A stretch of DNA of 64,000 bases, from positions 62,001 to 126,000 of the forward strand of contig CAYGVT010000070.1 in NCBI GenBank assembly GCA_964353355.1, in the 5' to 3' direction. A program made the translations under genes and the position numbers. Below the pieces are notes generated by a model, which did not search any database, had not been told where the DNA came from, and saw nothing but the letters and a program-made list of their open reading frames with translations. The stretch comes from CAYGVT01 sp964353355. Its GTDB lineage: Archaea; Thermoplasmatota; DTKX01; GCA-020343715. Every line of letters begins with the position of its first letter. Position 1 is the first letter of the stretch. Positions 18,547 to 26,666 of the stretch are shown here, piece after piece.

Positions 18547-19500
18547 ATGGTCCAGACGAGCGCGCCAGGCAAGGTGATTCTCTTCGGCGAGCACGCCGTC
18601 GTCTACGGAGAGAGCGCCATCGCGCTCGCCGTCTCGCTCCGGTTCCGGATGGGGGTCGAGGTGCGCGATAGCCCCCGCGCCCGCGCGCACCGCGTGGACG
18701 GGCGCCGTGTCGAGGGGCGGCACCACCGCTACTTCATGCACGCGCTCGAGGCGAACTGGAAGGGAGGGCCCCTGGACATCACCACGAAGTCGGAGATACC
18801 GTCCGCCTCCGGCATGGGCTCCTCGGCCGCGCTCACCGTGTCGCTCCTGGGCGCGCTCACCGAGCTGGACGGGGGGAGCATCGACTCCGAGCGCGAGCGC
18901 ATCGCGCGCGTCGCCTTCGACACCGAGTACGGAGTCCAGGGTCGCGCGTCGCCGACCGACACCTCGACGGCGACCTTCGGCCAGGGCATCCTGCTGGCCA
19001 AGCGGGCGATGCCGGGCCTGCTCATGCACGTGCAGCGCGGCACCGCGGAGTGGTTCGTCCACTCCATCAAGGTCCCCCGGCTCAACATCGTCGTGGGCTA
19101 CACGGGCGAGAAGTCCGGCACGGCCGACATGGTGGCCAAGGTCCGCAAGGCCTACGACCGCAGCGCCTTCATAAGGGACACCGTCAAGGAGATCGGCAAG
19201 GTGGCCATGGAGGGGCTCGCCGCGCTCGAGCGCGAGGACGTCGCCCGGCTGGGGGAGCTGATGGACCGCAACCACCAGCTGCTCTACAACCTGGGGGTGA
19301 GCCACCCCAAGCTCGACCGCCTGGTGGCGGCCGCGCGCCCCCACAGCCACGGGGCGAAGCTCACGGGCAAGGGTGGCGGCGGCTCGATGATCGCCATCAC
19401 CGACGAGCCCGACGAGGTCGCCAGGGCCATCAAGGCCGCGGGGGGCGAGCCCTACATCGCAAAGATGGGCGTGCCAGGGGTCAGCCGGGACGGGGACTGA
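18547..19500 (+). CDS. mvk: Mevalonate kinase
   Basis: 317-residue GHMP kinase that phosphorylates mevalonate to mevalonate 5-phosphate, feeding isoprenoid lipid synthesis. Seen: SAPGKVILFGEHAVVYG at the N-terminus, ATP loop PSASGMGSSAA (85-95), catalytic Asp138 in ASPTDTST, and the C-terminal GKGGGGSMIA motif. The ASPTD form is that of archaeal mevalonate kinases, not the mevalonate 3-kinase of Thermoplasma. Leaderless promoter upstream. The later genes of the pathway are not in the window. Confidence 0.95.
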   Translation: MVQTSAPGKVILFGEHAVVYGESAIALAVSLRFRMGVEVRDSPRARAHRVDGRRVEGRHHRYFMHALEANWKGGPLDITTKSEIPSASGMGSSAALTVSLLGALTELDGGSIDSERERIARVAFDTEYGVQGRASPTDTSTATFGQGILLAKRAMPGLLMHVQRGTAEWFVHSIKVPRLNIVVGYTGEKSGTADMVAKVRKAYDRSAFIRDTVKEIGKVAMEGLAALEREDVARLGELMDRNHQLLYNLGVSHPKLDRLVAAARPHSHGAKLTGKGGGGSMIAITDEPDEVARAIKAAGGEPYIAKMGVPGVSRDGD

Positions 19501-19622
19501 GGACCGGGTCGCGACACATCCCCCCCGGGGCGGGGTGACGGATGGTCGGGGTCGGGCCCCGCCAGGGCGCTCCCGCGACCCGCCTGGACGGTTCTCCCAG
19601 TTTGGAATCGTGCGCGAAGCCT

Positions 19623-19629
19623 TTTAAAT
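19623..19629 (+). promoter_or_regulatory. TATA box of the ABC transporter operon
   Basis: TTTAAAT, centred 25 nt before the GTG at 19651, implying a leaderless transcript that starts on a GTG codon. Confidence 0.55.
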
Positions 19630-19650
19630 GCCCATCCGGTAGCCTGGCAC

Positions 19651-20493
19651 GTGACCGCGGCAGGCGACCCCCTCGCGATAGAGGCCCGTGGCCTCGGCAA
19701 GGCCTACGGCAAGCTCATGGCGCTGCGCGATGTCGACCTCGCCATCGGGCGGGGTGAGTTCTTCGGCCTGTTCGGCCCCAACGGGGCTGGCAAGACCACG
19801 ATGCTGCGCATCCTCACGGGGCAGATCGCCCCCTCCGCGGGCACCGCCTCGGTGCTGGGGCTTGTGCTGCCCGACAAGGGCGTCGAGGTCCGCGCCAAGG
19901 TCGGGGTCGTCCCCGAGTTCGAGTCGCCGCCCTCCTTCCTGACGGGCGAGGAGTACCTGCTGTTCGTGTGCCGCGCGCGCGGCATCACGGACGGCAAGCG
20001 CAGGGCCGACCGCTGGCTCGAGTTCTTCGCGCTCTCCGACAGGCGCGACCTGCTGTGCAAGGACATGTCCAAGGGCATGCGCCAGAAGGTCATGCTCGCG
20101 GCCGCGTTCATCCACGAGCCCGAGCTCCTCTTCCTGGACGAGCCATTCATCAACCTGGACCCGCTCTACCAGAAGCGGGTGCAGGAGTACCTGCGCGAGT
20201 ACCTCTCCGGCGGCGGGACCGTTTTCATGTGCTCGCACCTGCTCGAGATAGCCGAGCGACTGTGCACGCGCATCGCCGTGGTCAAGCGCGGCTCCCTCGT
20301 GGCCATGGGCACGCTCGCCGAGCTCAAGCGACCGGGCGAGTCCGGCCTGGGCGACGTTTTCATGCGCCTGGTCGGCGACGAGCTCGACGGCCACGTGGCC
20401 GGGCCCGCGACCACATCGGCGGTCGCGGCGGCGGCCACCACCGGCGCGACCACCGCGGCCGACGGCGGCGTCGAGGGGCCTTCCGACGGGTAG
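19651..20493 (+). CDS. ABC transporter ATP-binding protein
   Basis: 280 residues, start GTG. Walker A GPNGAGKTT (42-50), Walker B LLFLDEPFINLDP, H-loop SH in FMCSHLLEIAERL. The signature loop is MSKGMRQK in place of LSGGQ, a form common in exporters of the ABC-2/CcmA class. The last ~35 residues are an Ala/Thr-rich tail. It works with the permease 14 nt downstream. Substrate unknown: lipids, peptides and drugs are all possible. Confidence 0.93.
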   Translation: MTAAGDPLAIEARGLGKAYGKLMALRDVDLAIGRGEFFGLFGPNGAGKTTMLRILTGQIAPSAGTASVLGLVLPDKGVEVRAKVGVVPEFESPPSFLTGEEYLLFVCRARGITDGKRRADRWLEFFALSDRRDLLCKDMSKGMRQKVMLAAAFIHEPELLFLDEPFINLDPLYQKRVQEYLREYLSGGGTVFMCSHLLEIAERLCTRIAVVKRGSLVAMGTLAELKRPGESGLGDVFMRLVGDELDGHVAGPATTSAVAAAATTGATTAADGGVEGPSDG

Positions 20494-20506
20494 GGGGTGG
20501 GACGGG

Positions 20507-21949
20507 ATGCTCTGGCTGCTCAGGGCGATGTTCAAGGAGGAGCTCCGGCTCCAGAGCTCCTACTCCAACCGGAGGTCCGTGTACGCGTTCCCGGGGCTCC
20601 TGTGCCTGATGTCGTTCATCGTGGCGGTGTCGCTGCCCCGCCTCGAGACCGCGGTGTCCATCGAGCGCATGCTCCTGGGCGTGCACCTGTCGTCGCTGCT
20701 ATATGGCCTGACCGTGGGCGCGTTCGCGTTCCTGGGCCGCGAGATGCTCGAGCGCCGGTGGGGACAGGCCACGTTCCTGCTGTCGGTCGCGCAGACGCTC
20801 CCCGTCACCTTCCGCCGCACGTTCCTCGTGTTCTTCCTCAAGGACACGCTCTACTACGTGTTCGTCACCCTGCTGCCCGTGACGGGGGGGCTGCTGCTGA
20901 GCATCCCCATCACGCACTTCCACGTGCTCTCGGTGCTGGCGCTCTTCGGCTCCCTCACGCTCACGTTCCTCTACGGCCTCTCCTTCTCCTTCCTCATGTC
21001 GGCCGTCTACACGCGGTCGCGGATGGCGTTCGGGGTCATCACGACCTCGGTCATCGCCCTGGTCTTGGGCGCGGCCTTCCTGCGCCTGTTCGGGGTGGGC
21101 TTCATCGCGCCCTCGATCGCGTTCGAGTTCTCGCACGACCCCTGGGCCCTGGCCGCCTCCGCGGCGCTCAGCTTCTGCTACGCCTCCTGGGCGGTCATGC
21201 TCGTGGAGGAGCGGTTCGAGAGCCCCAGCGTGGCCGTGAAGGGCCGGTACGACGAGGCGGCGGGGAGGTTCGAACGCTTCGGCCGCCTGTCGCCCTACCT
21301 CGCCAAGGAGTGGGTCGACCTGGTACGGTCGCGCACGCTCTCGAAGATAATGCTCGCCTTCGTGCTCCCGCTCGCGGTGCTCTCCGCGTTCGACTGGTTC
21401 CTCGAGCGGACGCTGTCGACGACCATCGAGTTCACGTCCATCTTCTACGGCGGCATGGTGGGCTTCTTCGGCGTGCTCATCTACTCGTGGCTCAACAACA
21501 TCGACTACGTCGAGTACTATTCGACGTTCCCCGTCGTCGTGCCCGACATCGTCAAGGCCAAGCTCATCATGTACGTGCTGCTCACGTCCGGCATCTCCAC
21601 GGGCTTCGTCGTGGCGATGTGCGCGGTCAACGGGGACTGGCAGAGGCTCCCCATCTCGCTGCTGGTCATGTTCTCGACGTCGATATACATGGTCGTCGTC
21701 ACGGCCTACCTGACGGGGCTGCGCACGAACGTGTACCTCTTCGACACGCGCATCCTCATGCGGTTCGCGTTCCTGTCCGTCGTCCCGTTGATGGCGCTCA
21801 CGTTCCTCTCCCTCGCGGAGGAGCGGCTGGGGTGGGTGATGGTGCTCGCCATCGCCATCGTCTGCCTCGCGCTGGGCACGGCCACGCGCCTGCTGCTGTT
21901 CCGCATCGACCGCCGGTGGCGCGGCGACACGTTCACCATGTCCGCTTGA
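20507..21949 (+). CDS. ABC transporter permease, ABC-2-like
   Basis: 480 residues with about ten to twelve hydrophobic segments arranged as two halves separated by a hydrophilic stretch (GRYDEAAGRFERFGRLSPYLAKEW, near residues 245-270, quoted in part). The N-terminus RAMFKEELRLQS is a typical cytoplasmic coupling region of exporter permeases. Cotranscribed with the ATPase gene upstream. A single permease gene, so the transporter is probably a homodimer. Confidence 0.88.
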   Translation: MLWLLRAMFKEELRLQSSYSNRRSVYAFPGLLCLMSFIVAVSLPRLETAVSIERMLLGVHLSSLLYGLTVGAFAFLGREMLERRWGQATFLLSVAQTLPVTFRRTFLVFFLKDTLYYVFVTLLPVTGGLLLSIPITHFHVLSVLALFGSLTLTFLYGLSFSFLMSAVYTRSRMAFGVITTSVIALVLGAAFLRLFGVGFIAPSIAFEFSHDPWALAASAALSFCYASWAVMLVEERFESPSVAVKGRYDEAAGRFERFGRLSPYLAKEWVDLVRSRTLSKIMLAFVLPLAVLSAFDWFLERTLSTTIEFTSIFYGGMVGFFGVLIYSWLNNIDYVEYYSTFPVVVPDIVKAKLIMYVLLTSGISTGFVVAMCAVNGDWQRLPISLLVMFSTSIYMVVVTAYLTGLRTNVYLFDTRILMRFAFLSVVPLMALTFLSLAEERLGWVMVLAIAIVCLALGTATRLLLFRIDRRWRGDTFTMSA

Positions 21950-22015
21950 CCCCGTCGCCGGTGCCTCCGCACGCGCCTCCGCAGCTTTATGTACCGCCAT
22001 CCCCATCGACGGCCC

Positions 22016-22621
22016 ATGGACCCCCAGGTGCACCGCGTCACGGTGTGGTGGGGCACCTTCGCGACCGCGCTGGTCCTCGCCGCGGTCGGCATCCTCGGCT
22101 ACCTCACGGCCTCGGGGGGCCTCGATTGGTACCGCACGGACCTGTCGGACGCGTGCGACCTCGGCACGATGGACGTGGGCGACTACGTGCGCGTGGACGG
22201 CACAATCGCGCTGAACGCCACCGAGGACGTGGTCGCGCGGGAGGTCGAGGTGGAGAAGGGCCCCTGGACCGTAGAGGAGCGCGAGTGGGAGGTGCCCTTC
22301 TTCTACCTCGAGGACGAGCGCGGGGACGCCGTTGAGGTGCTCTGCACCCAGGTCCTAACGACGCGCCCCGGACCGCACGGCGGCGACTACCACCGGGGCG
22401 ACGGCGCGTGCGTCGGGGGCTATGTCACGCTCGACAACGCGGGCCGCAAGGCCCTGCGCGCGGACTACGTGGGCAAGCACCCCCTGGACGCGGCCGCGCG
22501 GTTCATCGGCTACTACTACGCGGCGATGGTCGCATCCGGCACGCTGCTGTTCCTGTTCGCCATCGGCCGGCTCTTCCTGGAGCCGCGTCGCAAGTCGGGC
22601 AGGGGCTGGCGCGTCGCGTGA
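22016..22621 (+). CDS. Membrane protein with OB-like extracytoplasmic domain, unknown
   Basis: 201 residues from ATG 22016. One membrane helix near 12-33, a soluble beta-rich domain (about 45-160) with an OB-type pattern (VGDYVRVDGTI, then EVPFFYLEDERGDAVEVLC), and a second helix near 170-190 before a basic tail. A TATA-like CTTTATGT at 21985-21992 is 27 nt before the ATG (leaderless), so it is separate from the ABC operon. It meets tsr3 tail to tail, 4 nt between stops. Function unknown; the OB resemblance is inference. Confidence 0.7.
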   Translation: MDPQVHRVTVWWGTFATALVLAAVGILGYLTASGGLDWYRTDLSDACDLGTMDVGDYVRVDGTIALNATEDVVAREVEVEKGPWTVEEREWEVPFFYLEDERGDAVEVLCTQVLTTRPGPHGGDYHRGDGACVGGYVTLDNAGRKALRADYVGKHPLDAAARFIGYYYAAMVASGTLLFLFAIGRLFLEPRRKSGRGWRVA

Positions 22622-22625
22622 CGCG

Positions 22626-23393
22626 TCATCGGCCGCGGCGGCGGCGGTCGCGGCGGCGGCGCCGCCCGCCGCCTGACGCCGCCACGCTCCCGCGCGGGCC
22701 CTTCGGCCCCTCCACTGCGAGAGCCCCTTCGTCGCACCCCTGCATAGGGGCCTCCTCCCCGGGGGGTCCCTCGCCCCCGCCCCCCGCCCCCCCGGCGCCC
22801 TCGCCGACCTCGCCCTGCTCGAGGTAGAGCCTCTGTATGGCCACGACCTCGGCGCTGTTGGCGGCGCCCGCGTAGTCCTCCAGCGGCTCGGCGTTGAGCC
22901 TGAGGAAGGTGGGGCCCCATGAGTGCACCCGCGCCAGGCGCTCGGCGTGGGCGCCCTCGCCCAGGATGACGAGGGCGGCCATCGCCGCCTCCAGGCTCGA
23001 GAGCCGCATCGACCTGCCGTAGTTGACCGGGTTGGCCGCGAGCAGGAACGGCAGCGCGCGGCTCTCGAGGTTTGCGACCCTGCGCGCGGCGTCGAAGGTC
23101 TCCTCCGCGCGCTGCCAGCTGCAGTCGAGCACGACGATGCCCCGCTTGACCGCGGTGTCGAGGTCCTCCCGCGACAGCGCCTTTTGCGCGAAAGGGTCGA
23201 GCAGCAGCGCCCCCCTCGGCAGCCGGCCGAGGCGGGGCACCTCGATGGCGAGGCCCATGCGCCCCAGTCGCCTGGCGGTGCACCTCTTGGGGTCGCACTG
23301 GCCCGCGTCCCAGACGTAGACGTGCACGCGCTCGCCCGGGGCGAGCTCGTCGCGCACCTGGAACGTGTCGGCCCTGTACTTCCAGCCCTTCAA
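22626..23393 (-). CDS. tsr3: Tsr3-like 18S/16S rRNA aminocarboxypropyltransferase
   Basis: Transfers the aminocarboxypropyl group of SAM to a hypermodified uridine in small-subunit rRNA. Family motifs: CDPKRCTARRLGRMGLA, VVLDCSWQRAEE, LPFLLAANPVNYGR and LSSLEAAMAALVILGEG (each a separate segment). 255 residues if the TTG at 23393 is used; homologues often begin close to VHVYVWDAGQCDP, so a GTG there is an alternative start that removes the first ~22 residues. The last 60 residues are a Gly-rich then Arg-rich extension (GGGRRRRRDRRRRGR) not typical of the family and probably RNA-binding. Downstream of the geranylgeranyl reductase on the same strand. Confidence 0.88.
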   Translation of the reverse strand: MKGWKYRADTFQVRDELAPGERVHVYVWDAGQCDPKRCTARRLGRMGLAIEVPRLGRLPRGALLLDPFAQKALSREDLDTAVKRGIVVLDCSWQRAEETFDAARRVANLESRALPFLLAANPVNYGRSMRLSSLEAAMAALVILGEGAHAERLARVHSWGPTFLRLNAEPLEDYAGAANSAEVVAIQRLYLEQGEVGEGAGGAGGGGEGPPGEEAPMQGCDEGALAVEGPKGPRGSVAASGGGRRRRRDRRRRGR

Positions 23394-23432
23394 TTCAGCC
23401 CAGGCCCCCCCACCGGACCGCGATCGCGGCCC

Positions 23433-24629
23433 TCACAGGAGCTCCTCGAGCTCCTTGACCACCTCGGGGTACCGCGCCTGGACCATGCGCAGTATCTCCA
23501 TGGTGGTCACGCGCTCTATCTTGTAGCCCTGGAGCGCGTCAACGACCTTGTTGAAGATGTCGTCTGAGAGCGTGATGAGCTTCTCCTTGGCCACGTAGTT
23601 GCGGATGAGCTGCTCCTCGCACAGCGCGCGCCAGCCCTTCTCGTAGCGCTGCAGGAAGGCCCTGGAGAAGTCGGACGCGTCGTGGCACTCCTTCGCGACC
23701 CGGCCCGCGACCATGCCGGACTTGACCGCGTTCACGACGCCGCCGCCGGTGATGGGGTCGACCATCCTTCCCGCGTCGCCGACCAGGACGATGCCGTCCG
23801 CTGTCGTGCTCTCGATGGGGAAGCACACGGACACCGCGCCCGCGACCGTCTCGACGTTCTGGCCCTTCGCCAGGTTCGGGTGGCGGGCGATGAACTTGTC
23901 CAAGCAGCCCTTAACGGCCGCGCGGCCCGATATCATGGAGAGGTTCACGCCGATGCCGACGTTCGCGGAATCGTCGGACTTGTTGAAGACCCAGATGTAG
24001 CCGCCCGGGGCCTGCGAGCCCAGGTGGAACTCGTTGAAGTCCGGGTCGATGTCGATGCCGACGAGCTCGTACTGCAGGCACGTGTTGATGTCCTTGGGGA
24101 CGAGCTTGGTTTCGATGCCCGCCCACCGGCCCACCTGGCTCTCGTAGCCGTCCGCGGCCACGACCATCGGGGCCCGGAGCTCGAGCTCCCTGTCCCAGTG
24201 CTTGGCGCGCACGCCCGCGACCGCGCCCCTCGCGTCCTTGAGCACCGCGGTGGCGGCGCACTTGAGGAGCGTCTTGGCCCCTGCGCGCACGGCCTGCTCG
24301 GCCAGCGTGCGGTCGAACCTGTCGCGGTGCACGACGTAGCCCGTCTCGTTGCCCGCCTGCGACTCGGTCAGGTCGATGGACTTGCCGTCGGGCGCGACGA
24401 TGCGCGCGCCCTTGACCTCGTGCGATATCCAGCCGCGGTCGGGCGGGATGCTGACCTCGTCGAGCCAGACCTTGGCGATGCCCTCGCCGCACCGCACGGG
24501 CGCGCCGATCTCCTGGCGCTTCTCTATCATCAGCACGTCGAGGCCCGCCCTCGCGGCCTCCCTGGCCGCCATGCTGCCGCCAGGGCCCGCGCCCACGACG
24601 ACCACGTCCCACTCCTGGACCTCCGCCAT
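23433..24629 (-). CDS. Geranylgeranyl reductase family flavoprotein
   Basis: 398 residues from ATG 24629, with GGAGGGG just upstream and 2 nt after the ferredoxin stop. FAD site VVGAGPGGSMAAREAA, the family's RCGEGI cysteine motif, and the second FAD motif VLVGDAGRMVDPITGGG. Digeranylgeranylglycerophospholipid reductases saturate the isoprenoid chains of archaeal membrane lipids using FAD and a reduced ferredoxin. The preceding genes encode a 2[4Fe-4S] ferredoxin and a tetraether-synthase-like protein, which strongly supports a lipid role. Confidence 0.94.
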   Translation of the reverse strand: MAEVQEWDVVVVGAGPGGSMAAREAARAGLDVLMIEKRQEIGAPVRCGEGIAKVWLDEVSIPPDRGWISHEVKGARIVAPDGKSIDLTESQAGNETGYVVHRDRFDRTLAEQAVRAGAKTLLKCAATAVLKDARGAVAGVRAKHWDRELELRAPMVVAADGYESQVGRWAGIETKLVPKDINTCLQYELVGIDIDPDFNEFHLGSQAPGGYIWVFNKSDDSANVGIGVNLSMISGRAAVKGCLDKFIARHPNLAKGQNVETVAGAVSVCFPIESTTADGIVLVGDAGRMVDPITGGGVVNAVKSGMVAGRVAKECHDASDFSRAFLQRYEKGWRALCEEQLIRNYVAKEKLITLSDDIFNKVVDALQGYKIERVTTMEILRMVQARYPEVVKELEELL

Positions 24630-24631
24630 GC

Positions 24632-24808
24632 TCACCCCTCCACGTCCTCGAGCGCTCCCACGGGGCACGTCGTCACGCACACCCCGCAGTGCACGCAGTC
24701 GTCGTTGACCCAGACGACGGTCTCGTCGAGGGTCAGGGCGTTCATCGGGCACGTGCCCACGCACGCGCCGCAGTGCATGCATATCGTGTGGTCGACCGTT
24801 ATCGTCAT
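24632..24808 (-). CDS. 2[4Fe-4S] ferredoxin
   Basis: 58 residues from ATG 24806-24808, with GGGGGTGG upstream; a GTG three codons earlier (24817) overlaps that site. Two CxxCxxCxxxCP motifs: CMHCGACVGTCP and CVHCGVCVTTCP. Likely electron donor to the geranylgeranyl reductase encoded 2 nt downstream and perhaps to the radical SAM enzyme encoded upstream. Confidence 0.92.
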   Translation of the reverse strand: MTITVDHTICMHCGACVGTCPMNALTLDETVVWVNDDCVHCGVCVTTCPVGALEDVEG

Positions 24809-24847
24809 CGTTGCCACCCCCTGTCACCTCTCCACCGTGCGCGAGCG

Positions 24848-26530
24848 TCAGCGCGCCTTGCCGGGCGCCGTCACCGGCTTGGAGCTCGCCTTCCACGCGT
24901 TGCCGGCCACCGGCATCTCCCCCTCGATGGACTCGAGGACCTCCTTGGGCACGAGCACGCCCTTGCGGCGGCGCTCCTCCATGAGCCGCTCCTCGCGCTC
25001 GCGGAAGGTCTTGTAGTCCGCGTTGGACATGGCCATCGACTTCTCGACCTGGTCGCGGAAGACCGGGCCCGAGTTGTAGGCGCAGAACGGGATGATGCGC
25101 CCGTCCGGGACCGCGTAGTGGATGACGCACCGCTTGACGCGCTCGATGTCGTAGTTGTACCGGTCCTGGAAGTGCATGCCGCCTATCATGAGGCTGCGCC
25201 ACGTGAAGTGCGAGAGCGCCTTTTTGTCGCCCTCGGTGTAGATGGACTTTATCAGGTCGGACATGCCGATGCCGCCGGGCGACTTGCTCTTGTCGATGTA
25301 CTTGCCCACGAGCAACTTGAGCAGCCGGACCTTGGCCGCGCCCTTCAGGCGCGAGCGCTCGATGTCGTCGGCGACCTTCTCGACGTCCTCGAGCAGGCGC
25401 GGCACGTCGATGAAACGCGTCACCGGGATGGGCGTGCCGTCGTCCTCGACGAAGATGAAGGTGGCGATGCCGCAGTGCGCATGGGAGGTGAAGGCGACCT
25501 TGGGGTCGCCCTTGAGAAGCGTGGCGAGCTCCGAGAAGACCGCAACCGACGGCACCGGGAAGAAGTCGTCCTTCGCGAGGAAGTCGGTCTGCTTGGCGAG
25601 GCGGTCGACCAGGTCGGCGAGCGTGAACCGCTTCTGCTCCAGCTCGGACTTGTCGATGCGCCCCGTGAACGCGACGGGCTGGAAGTTGACGGCGTGGATG
25701 ACGTCGATGTTCTTGAGCGCGAAGTTGACGATGTCGCCCACCATGTGGTCGTTGACGGTGTTCACCACCGTCGGCACCAGGCAGATGGACATGTGCGGGT
25801 TGGCCTTGCGCACGTTCTCGATGGCCCGGAGCTTGACGTCGAGCATGGGCCGGCCTCGGACGGACTTGTACATCTCGTCGTCGAAGCCGTCGAACTGCAG
25901 ATAGACCGTGTGGACGCCCGCCTCGACCATGCGCTGGGCGAAGGTCGGGTCCTCGGCAAGTAGCAATCCGTTGGTCGCGACCTGGATCTGGGAGAAGCCG
26001 AGCACCTTGGCCGCGCGCACGGCCTCGAAGAAGTACGGGTAGACCGTCGGCTCGCCGCCCGCGAACTGCACGCTGGGGGTGGGGACGGGGCGGTTGGCAC
26101 GCAGGTTGCGCAGCATGTCGAGCACCTGGTCGAACGTGGGCTCGACGATGAAGCCCGACATGTTGGCATTGGCGAAGCACACCGGGCACCTGAGGTTGCA
26201 CCTGTTGGTGAGGTCGACGTTGGCGAGCACGGTGTGGGACTTGTGCATCTGGCACAGGCCGCAGTCGGTCGGGCACTCCTTGGCGTCGGGCTCGATGGGG
26301 TTGAGCACGCCGATGCCGTCGTGCGCCCACCGCTCGACTTTGAGGTAGAGGCCCACGTCCGAGTAGTAGACGTCCTCGAAATGCCCGTGCTCGGGGCAGT
26401 CCTTGACCATCAGGACCTTGCCGTCGCGCTCGATGATGTCGGCCGGGATGATGCCCACGCACTCCGGGCACAGCGACTGGGTGTGCTTCGGGAGGCCCTT
26501 GGGGAGCCCGTACTGCTTGATGACGCTCAT
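24848..26530 (-). CDS. tes: Radical SAM protein of the tetraether lipid synthase (Tes, MJ0619-like) family
   Basis: 560 residues. Radical SAM triad Cys111/115/118 in CNLRCPVCFANA. N-terminal accessory Cys: 21 and 24 (SLCPECVG), 45 (KDCPEHGH) and 86, 90, 93 (ECPTDCGLC), with the HTVLANVDLTNRC lead-in typical of the MJ0619 group. More Cys occur late (SHAHCGIA, KRCVIHYA, PFCAYN). Tes joins two diether lipids through their phytanyl ends to make tetraethers, using extra iron-sulfur sites. Its position at the head of an operon with ferredoxin and geranylgeranyl reductase supports this over other MJ0619-like activities, but substrate is inferred. A TATA box lies about 43 nt upstream. Confidence 0.88.
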   Translation of the reverse strand: MSVIKQYGLPKGLPKHTQSLCPECVGIIPADIIERDGKVLMVKDCPEHGHFEDVYYSDVGLYLKVERWAHDGIGVLNPIEPDAKECPTDCGLCQMHKSHTVLANVDLTNRCNLRCPVCFANANMSGFIVEPTFDQVLDMLRNLRANRPVPTPSVQFAGGEPTVYPYFFEAVRAAKVLGFSQIQVATNGLLLAEDPTFAQRMVEAGVHTVYLQFDGFDDEMYKSVRGRPMLDVKLRAIENVRKANPHMSICLVPTVVNTVNDHMVGDIVNFALKNIDVIHAVNFQPVAFTGRIDKSELEQKRFTLADLVDRLAKQTDFLAKDDFFPVPSVAVFSELATLLKGDPKVAFTSHAHCGIATFIFVEDDGTPIPVTRFIDVPRLLEDVEKVADDIERSRLKGAAKVRLLKLLVGKYIDKSKSPGGIGMSDLIKSIYTEGDKKALSHFTWRSLMIGGMHFQDRYNYDIERVKRCVIHYAVPDGRIIPFCAYNSGPVFRDQVEKSMAMSNADYKTFREREERLMEERRRKGVLVPKEVLESIEGEMPVAGNAWKASSKPVTAPGKAR

Positions 26531-26568
26531 CTGAACTCACGGTCCGGGCGCCATAGAGAGGGCCGGAG

Positions 26569-26579
26569 GATTTATAGCT
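26569..26579. promoter_or_regulatory. AT box between tes and the TrmB-type gene, usable in both directions
   Basis: GCTATAAATCC on the - strand fits a TATA box giving tes a leader of about 18 nt. On the + strand the same segment reads GGATTTATAGC and would place a start for the regulator near 26598. Confidence 0.5.
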
Positions 26580-26582
26580 TTT

Positions 26583-26596
26583 GTAGCTTTAGCTAC
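26583..26596. promoter_or_regulatory. 14-bp palindrome, candidate operator
   Basis: GTAGCT-TT-AGCTAC, a perfect inverted repeat. A further half-site (TAGCTTT, 26575-26581) lies next to it, inside the AT box. It is immediately upstream of the tes TATA box, and lies between the + strand TATA and the expected start of the regulator message, so one bound protein could act on both genes. Confidence 0.6.
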
Positions 26597-26666
26597 TACG
26601 TACGGCGCGACCGCCCCCGGGATGGTGCCTGGCGGTAGGTGTGCGCGCCAATGGAGGACGCGACCC

